A stretch of DNA of 46,607 bases from Thiomargarita sp. (GTDB lineage: Bacteria > Pseudomonadota > Gammaproteobacteria > Beggiatoales > Beggiatoaceae): NCBI GenBank assembly GCA_020718845.1, contig DYRG01000022.1, forward strand, positions 1-46,607, written 5' to 3'. This document shows positions 40,812 through 46,607 of the stretch, in pieces; positions within the stretch are counted from its first letter, which is position 1; every line of letters starts with the position of its first letter. The notes beneath the pieces were generated by a model. It did not search any database, was not told the DNA's origin, and worked only from the letters and a program-made list of their open reading frames with translations. The position numbers and the translations under genes were made by a program.

Positions 40812-43109
40812 ATGATAAAACGTTTAATAAATAGCCTTTTTTTGAGCATTAATTTAGTAATTCCAACGATTGCAATTGCGGTCGATCAATTTCAAATCGA
40901 AGACATTCGTTTGGAAGGATTAGAACGGATTGCTGCGGGGACGGTTTTCAATTATTTACCTTTAAAAGCGGGCGATAAGTTCGATGATAAAACGTCTGAG
41001 CAAGCCTTGAAATCTTTGTTCAAAACAGGCTTTTTCAACGACATTCGTTTTGCTCAAGATAATAATATTTTAGTGGTGTATTTCACCGAACGTCCCGCGA
41101 TTTCAGAAATTGTCTTTGAAGGCAATAAAGAAATCGAAAAAGAAAATTTAGTTAAGGCATTGAAAAGTATCGGTTTTGCGGAAGGTCGAGTATTTGACCG
41201 ATCCATTTTAGAAAAGGTCGAATTAGAACTACAACGTCAATATTTTAGTTTAGGTCGTTATGCCGCTCGCGTGAAATCAACTGTCACCGAATTGTCGAGA
41301 AATCGCGTCAAAGTTCACATCGATATTTCTGAAGGAAAATCTGCTGCCATTAAACATATTCAAATTGTTGGAAATGAGGCTTTCTCAGATAAAGAATTGC
41401 TCGGCGAATTTGAATTAAGCCCTGCAACCTTTTGGTCTTTCTTTTCTAGTTCAGATCAATATGCCAAACAAAAACTCTCCGCTGATTTAGAAACTTTGAA
41501 ATCATTTTATTTAGATCGAGGCTATTTGAATTTCTCGATTGATTCAACCCAAGTTTCTATTACACCCGACAAACAAGATATTTATATCACCGTTAATATC
41601 ACTGAAGGTAAGAAACATCGAATCACAGATATTAAATTAGTGGGTAATTTGGTTGTGCCAGAAAAAGAATTGCGCGATAGAATTAAGATCGAAAATAACA
41701 GCGTTTTTTCTCGCAAACAAATCACTGCAACGGTTGAATCATTGGCGGAACGTTTAGGCGATGATGGTTATACTTTTGCAAATGTAAATCCTGTTCCCGA
41801 ACCGATTTCTCCAGAAAGCACCGATGTGGTTTTAACTTTCTTTGTTGATCCGGGTAAAAGAACGTATGTGCGTCGGATTAATTTTGCTGGCAATGCTAAA
41901 ACTCGTGATGAAGTGTTGCGTCGAGAAATGCGTCAAATGGAAGGCGCGTGGGCTTCGACCGCTAAAATCAAACGCTCAAAAGAACGCTTGGATCGTTTAA
42001 ATTTTTTCGATGAAGTGAAAGTCGAAACCGTTCCTGTTCCCGATCAACCCGATCAAGTGGATATAAATTATAGTGTTACCGAACGTCCGTCAGGAAATTT
42101 CATGGCGGGGATTGGTTATTCACAAACTCAAGGCGTGTTGTTTAATGCAAGCATTAGCCAAGATAACTTTTTAGGCAGTGGAAATCGCGTAAGTATCGGA
42201 TTTAACACGAGTAAAGTTCAAACTCTATATAGTTTTAGTTATTATGATCCGTATTTCACGGTCGATGGAATTAGTCAAAGTTTTGGATTATATTTCCGCA
42301 AAACCGACGCAGAACAAGCGAATTTAAGCAGTTACGCGCTCGATGCGTTTGGTGGAACGTTGGGTTATGGCATTCCGCTTTCTGAGCACGATTCGATTCG
42401 TTTTGGCATCGAACCTGAGCATTTGCAAGTGAAGTCAACGACAAATAGTGCGAAGGAAATCTTTGATTATATTGGAAAAAATGGCGATACTTTCAATATT
42501 TTCAAATTATCAACAGGTTGGGCGCACGACACTCGAAATCGGATATTATTCCCAGAAAGTGGTGTGTTACAATCTTTGGGCGGCGAAGTGGCAGTGCCAA
42601 TGGGCGGCGATAAACTCAAATATTACAAACTCAACGGCAAATTGGCGATGTATTATTCGATTGTGAAAAATTACACGTTAATGTTAAATGCCGATGTAAG
42701 TTACGGAAAAGCCTATGGAAAAACGGATTTTCCATTTTTTGAGAATTATGTCGCAGGCGGTCCTCGCAGCGTGAGAGGTTACAAAGAAAATACTTTAGGT
42801 CCACGCGATAGCAACGATCGCCCATACGGTGGAACTTTGCGGACATTAGGAAACGCCGAATTGTTCTTCCCGATGCCGTTCGCTAAAGAAAGTCAACGTT
42901 TTCGCTTGTCAACCTTTTTCGATGTTGGTAATGTTTATGCGACCCGCGAAGATTTTGATCGGAGCAATTTGCGTTATTCAACTGGTGTGGCGGCGATTTG
43001 GCTGTCACCGTTGGGAATGCTCAGTTTTAGCTTAGCTAAGCCTTTGAATACCAAGGTCGGCGACGATACGCAAGTGTTCCAATTTACAATTGGCGCAAAT
43101 TTCAATTAA
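40812..43109 (+). CDS. bamA: Outer membrane protein assembly factor BamA
   Basis: The protein has 765 residues from ATG 40812; an upstream TTG is not needed. Residues 1-23 are a signal peptide. Five POTRA domains follow (~28-425; for example IVFEGNKEIEKENLVKAL and ITDIKLVGNLVVPEKELR), then the Omp85 barrel with the lid-lock motif VRGYKENTLGPRD. The last segment reads FQFTIGANFN. It inserts beta-barrel proteins into the outer membrane. The gene lies 4 bp after rseP and 34 bp before skp. Confidence 0.97.
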   Translation: MIKRLINSLFLSINLVIPTIAIAVDQFQIEDIRLEGLERIAAGTVFNYLPLKAGDKFDDKTSEQALKSLFKTGFFNDIRFAQDNNILVVYFTERPAISEIVFEGNKEIEKENLVKALKSIGFAEGRVFDRSILEKVELELQRQYFSLGRYAARVKSTVTELSRNRVKVHIDISEGKSAAIKHIQIVGNEAFSDKELLGEFELSPATFWSFFSSSDQYAKQKLSADLETLKSFYLDRGYLNFSIDSTQVSITPDKQDIYITVNITEGKKHRITDIKLVGNLVVPEKELRDRIKIENNSVFSRKQITATVESLAERLGDDGYTFANVNPVPEPISPESTDVVLTFFVDPGKRTYVRRINFAGNAKTRDEVLRREMRQMEGAWASTAKIKRSKERLDRLNFFDEVKVETVPVPDQPDQVDINYSVTERPSGNFMAGIGYSQTQGVLFNASISQDNFLGSGNRVSIGFNTSKVQTLYSFSYYDPYFTVDGISQSFGLYFRKTDAEQANLSSYALDAFGGTLGYGIPLSEHDSIRFGIEPEHLQVKSTTNSAKEIFDYIGKNGDTFNIFKLSTGWAHDTRNRILFPESGVLQSLGGEVAVPMGGDKLKYYKLNGKLAMYYSIVKNYTLMLNADVSYGKAYGKTDFPFFENYVAGGPRSVRGYKENTLGPRDSNDRPYGGTLRTLGNAELFFPMPFAKESQRFRLSTFFDVGNVYATREDFDRSNLRYSTGVAAIWLSPLGMLSFSLAKPLNTKVGDDTQVFQFTIGANFN

Positions 43110-43143
43110 GTTTTTTTGATTAAATAACATGATGGAGTCACGT

Positions 43144-43653
43144 TTGAAAAAGTCACTTTTTTATTTTATGACCGCGTTAGCATTTAGCGCAGTTTCTCAA
43201 TTAGCCAACGCAGAAGAAGGCTTACGAATTGGGTTTGTAAATATTCCCAAAATTTTAGACGGCGCACCACAAGCAAAAGATGCTGATTCCCGTTTAAAAC
43301 AAGAATTTACCAACCGTGAAAGCAAGGTTTCAAAAGCTAAAGAAGAGTTACGTCGTTTGGAAGAAAAACTTCGTAAAGAAGAAGAAACCATGAGCACCGC
43401 CGAAGCGAATAAATTAACTCAAGATATTCGCACCAAACGTCGTGATTTAGAACGTGAATTGGACGTGTTTCGTGAAGATTTCAGCATTCGCCGTTCGGAT
43501 GAAATCAATAAACTTCAAAAAGATATTCTTAGCGCAATCAATGCATTAGCGAAAGAAGAAGGCTATGATTTAGTCGTCGGTGAAGGCGTGGTGTATGCCA
43601 ATTCTCGCGTTGATCTCACCGATAAAATCCTCGCCCGTTTGCAAGGCGAATAG
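43144..43653 (+). CDS. skp: Periplasmic chaperone Skp/OmpH
   Basis: The protein has 169 residues from a TTG start at 43144. GGAG lies 6 bp before this TTG, and the product then begins with a compact signal peptide (KKSLFYFMTALAFSAVSQLA, cut near ANA). In-frame ATGs at 43129 and 43132 have no ribosome site and would add five or four residues. After the signal peptide, IGFVNIPKILDGAPQAKDAD and long coiled-coil arms (KAKEELRRLEEKLRKEEE) are typical of the trimeric chaperone. It carries unfolded outer membrane proteins to BamA, encoded just upstream. Confidence 0.92.
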   Translation: MKKSLFYFMTALAFSAVSQLANAEEGLRIGFVNIPKILDGAPQAKDADSRLKQEFTNRESKVSKAKEELRRLEEKLRKEEETMSTAEANKLTQDIRTKRRDLERELDVFREDFSIRRSDEINKLQKDILSAINALAKEEGYDLVVGEGVVYANSRVDLTDKILARLQGE

Positions 43654-43672
43654 ACTTCTTTAAGGTGCGTCA

Positions 43673-44686
43673 ATGAAAAATCTTACTCTTGCTGCGCTCG
43701 CCGCGCACATTGGCGCACAATTTGATTCTTTTGATGATGATAAAATTATCAATGGAATCAAAGGCTTGCATGATGCGACCACTTCTCAGATCAGCTTTTA
43801 TACCAATCGCGCTTATCGCAAAGCCCTCAAACAAACCCAAGCCGCCGCCGTTATTTTAGCCCCGCGTGATCAAGCCGATTGCCCAGTTGCGGCGTTGATT
43901 ATGGATAATCCCTATTTAGGTTATGCAAAAGCGGCAGCGTTGTTTCAAGAAATTCAACCTTTTCAAGCATTTATTCATCCATCGGCGATAATTGATCCGT
44001 CCGCAAAAATTTCCCCAAACGCCCGCATCGATGCAAATGTGGTGATTGATAGAAATACGCAAATTGATGATTTTGTGCATATTTCTGCGGGTTGTGTGAT
44101 TGGAAAAGATATTTATATTGGTGAAAAAACCCTTATTTATCCAAATGTTACGCTGTATGATGGCGTAAATATTGGTAAAAACGTGATTATTCATGCGGGC
44201 GCGGTGATTGGCGCGGATGGATTTGGATTGGCACACAGTTCTGAAGGTTGGGTGAAAATTCCTCAACTCGGCAGTGTCGAGATCGGCGACGATGTGGAAA
44301 TTGGCGCGAACACCACCATTGATCGAGGGGCGTTGGGCAATACGGTGATCGGCAATGGCGTGAAACTCGACAATCAAATTCAAATCGCCCACAACGTTCA
44401 CATTGGCGATCACACGGCGATTGCGGCTTGTGTGGGCATTGCGGGCAGCACTAAAATCGGCGCACGGTGCATGATTGGCGGCAGCGTGGGGATTGCTGGA
44501 CATATAGAAGTCGTTGATAATGTTCAAATTACGGGCGGTACGATTGTCATGCAATCCATTTTAGAAGCGGGGATGTATTCCTCTGGCGTGCCTTTACAAA
44601 ATAATAAAGATTGGCACAAAAACTTTTTACGATTCAAGGATTTAAATGATATGATGCGACGTTTGCGGCGTTTGGAGAAACAATAA
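43673..44686 (+). CDS. lpxD: UDP-3-O-acyl-glucosamine N-acyltransferase
   Basis: The protein has 337 residues. The N-terminal uridine-binding domain is followed by left-handed parallel beta-helix hexapeptide repeats (~100-300). The catalytic histidine is in [12 protein letters not shown] near residue 240, and [10 protein letters not shown] contributes the second site histidine. It performs the third step of lipid A synthesis with acyl-ACP. Its stop overlaps the fabZ ATG (TAATG). Confidence 0.97.
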   Translation: MKNLTLAALAAHIGAQFDSFDDDKIINGIKGLHDATTSQISFYTNRAYRKALKQTQAAAVILAPRDQADCPVAALIMDNPYLGYAKAAALFQEIQPFQAFIHPSAIIDPSAKISPNARIDANVVIDRNTQIDDFVHISAGCVIGKDIYIGEKTLIYPNVTLYDGVNIGKNVIIHAGAVIGADGFGLAHSSEGWVKIPQLGSVEIGDDVEIGANTTIDRGALGNTVIGNGVKLDNQIQIAHNVHIGDHTAIAACVGIAGSTKIGARCMIGGSVGIAGHIEVVDNVQITGGTIVMQSILEAGMYSSGVPLQNNKDWHKNFLRFKDLNDMMRRLRRLEKQ

Positions 44687-45138
44687 TGGACACGATGGAT
44701 ATTCACGAAATTTTGCAACATTTACCGCATCGTTATCCGTTTTTATTAATAGATCGGGTGACGGACTATAAAATTGGCGAATACCTGATCGCAATTAAAA
44801 ACGTTTCTTTTAATGAACCTTATTTTATGGGGCATTTTCCGGTTCGACCCGTGATGCCTGGGGTGTTGGTGGTCGAAGCGATGGCACAGGCAACGGGCGT
44901 GCTTTCTTTTAAAACCGCGAAAGCCCAACCTGATAATAAGTCATTGTATTATTTGGCTGGCATCGACCATGCGCGTTTCAAAAATCCCGTCGAACCAGGG
45001 GATCAGTTGATCATCGACGTGCGTTTGCAAAAAACCGCGCGGGGAGTCTGGAAATATGCCGCGACCGCCAAAGTCGATGGGAAAATCGCCGCGACCGCTG
45101 ATTTAATGTGCATCCACCGAGAAATCCCGAATGATTGA
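44686..45138 (+). CDS. fabZ: 3-hydroxyacyl-ACP dehydratase FabZ
   Basis: The protein has 150 residues. [11 protein letters not shown] opens the hot-dog fold, and the active site is H50 ([13 protein letters not shown]) with E64 (VVEAMAQ). It dehydrates 3-hydroxyacyl-ACP and so competes with LpxA and LpxD for substrate, which is why the genes are linked. A second ATG at codon 4 is possible. It overlaps lpxA by 8 bp. Confidence 0.97.
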   Translation: MDTMDIHEILQHLPHRYPFLLIDRVTDYKIGEYLIAIKNVSFNEPYFMGHFPVRPVMPGVLVVEAMAQATGVLSFKTAKAQPDNKSLYYLAGIDHARFKNPVEPGDQLIIDVRLQKTARGVWKYAATAKVDGKIAATADLMCIHREIPND

Positions 45139-45904
45139 TCCGCGCGCCCTCATCGACCCGACCGCGAAAATTGCTGACAGTGTCACGATTGGGGCATTTT
45201 CGATCATTGGCGCGGACGTGGAAATCGGCAAAGGCACATGGATCGGATCGCACGTCGTCATCAAAGGACCAACAAAGATCGGCAAAAACAATAAGATATA
45301 TCAATTTGCCTCTCTCGGCGAAGACCCGCAAGACAAAAAATACGCCGGCGAACGTAGCTTTTTAGAAATCGGCGATCACAACGAAATCCGTGAATTTTGC
45401 ACCATGAGTCGCGGAACAAGCGGCGGCGGCGGCATCACCAAAATCGGAAACCATAATTGGTTAATGGTTTATACCCATTTTGCGCACGATTGCATTGTCG
45501 GCGATCACACGATTTTTGCAAACAATGCATCATTGGCGGGTCACGCGATTGTCGGCGATTACGCGATTTTAGGCGGATTTACGGGTGTTCACCAATTTTG
45601 TCGAATCGGCGCGCACAGTTTCGTTGCGGGCGGTTCGATTGTCATTAAAGACGTTCCTCCGTATGTCATGGCGGCAGGAAACAGTGCAAAGGCAAATGGT
45701 CTAAATAAAGAAGGTTTGAAACGACGTGGCTTTTCTCCAGAAACTCTCAATTATTTGCGTCAGGCTTATAAGATCATTTACCGCCAAAACTTAACCACCA
45801 ACGCCGCCATTGAAACCTTAACACAAACCTTGCTTCCTCACTGCCCAGAAATCCAAAATTTCATTGATTTCCTACACAACGCCACTCGAGGAATTGTCCG
45901 CTAA
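45131..45904 (+). CDS. lpxA: UDP-N-acetylglucosamine acyltransferase
   Basis: The protein has 257 residues (E. coli has 262). Hexapeptide repeats form a left-handed beta-helix. Catalytic His119 lies in [13 protein letters not shown], and the [16 protein letters not shown] segment follows. A helical C-terminal domain starts near [12 protein letters not shown]. It performs the first acylation of lipid A synthesis. In many gammaproteobacteria lpxB follows directly; here unrelated short genes do. Confidence 0.97.
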   Translation: MIDPRALIDPTAKIADSVTIGAFSIIGADVEIGKGTWIGSHVVIKGPTKIGKNNKIYQFASLGEDPQDKKYAGERSFLEIGDHNEIREFCTMSRGTSGGGGITKIGNHNWLMVYTHFAHDCIVGDHTIFANNASLAGHAIVGDYAILGGFTGVHQFCRIGAHSFVAGGSIVIKDVPPYVMAAGNSAKANGLNKEGLKRRGFSPETLNYLRQAYKIIYRQNLTTNAAIETLTQTLLPHCPEIQNFIDFLHNATRGIVR

Positions 45905-45932
45905 AAAATGATAAATTCATAGAGATAATCAA

Positions 45933-46202
45933 ATGTCTTACCGTGATTTTGATTTAAAAAAAGTGCAACGTGAATTAGGTGTTGTTTTAATTGAGAAACC
46001 ACATCTTTTTTTGAACGCAAATAATGTCGAAATTAGCCCGTTTTTATTAGAAACTCTTCAAGAAAATGTGCCACTTGCTCGAGCAATTAATACCGAAAAA
46101 GCACGCACCGCTATACTAATCCAACAAATTTATTTAAAGCCGACTGTCTACCACCTTTTTCTAGTTTTACTTTATTTTAAAAAGAGGATAAATGATACCT
46201 GA
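45933..46202 (+). pseudogene. Truncated N-terminal part of a PD-(D/E)XK-like hypothetical protein
   Basis: The product has 89 residues. Residues 1-67 (SYRDFDLKKVQRELGVVL, VEISPFLLETLQENVPLARA and INTEKARTAIL) resemble the opening of a ~200-residue hypothetical family common in filamentous sulfur bacteria and cyanobacteria, which normally continues into a nuclease core. This is recalled from general knowledge. Here the sequence after residue ~70 turns into an unrelated hydrophobic tail and stops. The gene probably lost its 3' part. It occupies the place where lpxB is usually found. Confidence 0.5.
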
Positions 46203-46560
46203 TAGCAATGTAGTTAATTGGATTATTTCTCCAGCAGGAAATTGTGTAAAATATGTCGCTGAAGAAACATTTCATGCGTCAATCTTACACAAAGCAATTA
46301 TTAATTTTTCTGGGATGACACCATTTATTCAAATTGCGCGACAAAAATTTATAGAACATGGAAAAGATGATACTCAACTAAAAATACTGCAAAAAGAGAA
46401 CGAATTTTTAGAACAAAAAGCAAAAGAATTAATCGTGTCAAATTTTCATTCTATTAATGCACACGGACTAATTGGATTATGGTGTGCATTAGAAACAGCA
46501 GTAGAAGATACAATTGTGTTGATTCTAATTAAAGACTTAGGAGCTATAGATAGTTGGTAG
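46192..46560 (+). CDS. Hypothetical helical protein (possibly HEPN-like, truncated)
   Basis: The product has 122 residues. GAGG lies 4 bp upstream of the ATG, and the start overlaps the previous frame by 11 bp. It is mostly helical: SILHKAIINFSGMTPFIQIA, a charged helix (LKILQKENEFLEQKAKEL) and AHGLIGLWCALETAVEDTI. The last segment resembles an HEPN-like helix around a conserved Trp and Glu. The frame ends with TAG 47 bp before the window edge, so a longer original protein cannot be excluded. No function is assigned. Confidence 0.5.
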   Translation: MIPDSNVVNWIISPAGNCVKYVAEETFHASILHKAIINFSGMTPFIQIARQKFIEHGKDDTQLKILQKENEFLEQKAKELIVSNFHSINAHGLIGLWCALETAVEDTIVLILIKDLGAIDSW

Positions 46561-46607
46561 AGGTGCATATTGTGGTGATATAATAGGAGAGATTAACGAG
46601 CAGAGGA

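Noticed and set aside
43916-44554. 212-residue minus-strand frame
   Set aside because: It is a shadow of the lpxD hexapeptide repeats on the opposite strand, with unnatural His/Asn-rich repetition.

Overview
The window is a piece of an AT-rich gammaproteobacterial chromosome. The conserved run rpsB-tsf-pyrH-frr-uppS-cdsA-dxr-rseP-bamA-skp-lpxD-fabZ-lpxA, together with kdsD, an OmpA lipoprotein and a TonB receptor, shows a Gram-negative cell with lipid A and a BAM complex. Paired Rpn/PD-(D/E)XK proteins, a coiled-coil PD-(D/E)XK protein set inside the uppS-cdsA operon, a PIN toxin pair, RCC1-repeat secreted proteins and short hairpin repeats recall filamentous sulfur bacteria (Beggiatoaceae/Thiotrichales). 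That placement is inference from gene style, not from a search.

Layout. 1-3211 (minus strand): two secreted or surface proteins that share a 136-residue domain. 3212-8745: an AT-rich accessory island with an unrecognised 352-residue protein, a 760-bp intergenic zone rich in inverted repeats, a hairpin-preceded operon encoding an HTH protein with a degenerate ATPase-like domain (interrupted by an in-frame TAG), and a membrane-anchored P-loop (STAND-like) ATPase. A 17-bp direct repeat brackets this island, and one copy overlaps the 3' end of moxR. 8749-13207: moxR, rubredoxin, a methyltransferase remnant, a candidate small RNA locus, a DUF1451 zinc ribbon protein, a VapBC-like pair and aroA. 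13431-18721: an RCC1-repeat secreted protein, two Rpn proteins and a Ras/MglA-like GTPase. 18806-22026: a YqeG-like HAD phosphatase, then a TonB receptor and YfiR pair. 22267-24472: rpmG-rpmB and acpP-fabF. 24617-31290: rhodanese, a TerB-like small protein, NYN nuclease, RNase G, kdsD, a secreted thermonuclease, DUF2892, an OmpA lipoprotein and norE-norF. 31437-45904: ilvC, then the translation/isoprenoid/envelope supercluster. 45933-46560: poorly conserved fragments where lpxB is often found.

How the genes work together. The right third links translation (S2, EF-Ts, RRF) with UMP kinase and with envelope building. DXR feeds isoprenoid precursors to UppS; CdsA makes CDP-diacylglycerol; BamA, Skp and RseP assemble and police the outer membrane; LpxD, FabZ and LpxA make lipid A and fatty acid intermediates. 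KdsD starts Kdo synthesis, and AcpP/FabF supply acyl chains.

The best candidate for an undescribed system is the 5.2-kb island. There an HTH/ATPase-like regulator with no visible nucleotide-binding motif sits 9 bp upstream of a membrane-tethered ATPase with intact Walker motifs. A leader hairpin that looks like an intrinsic terminator, and palindromic sequences, lie ahead of them. Its function cannot be read from sequence; a conflict (defence) or signalling role is only inferred.
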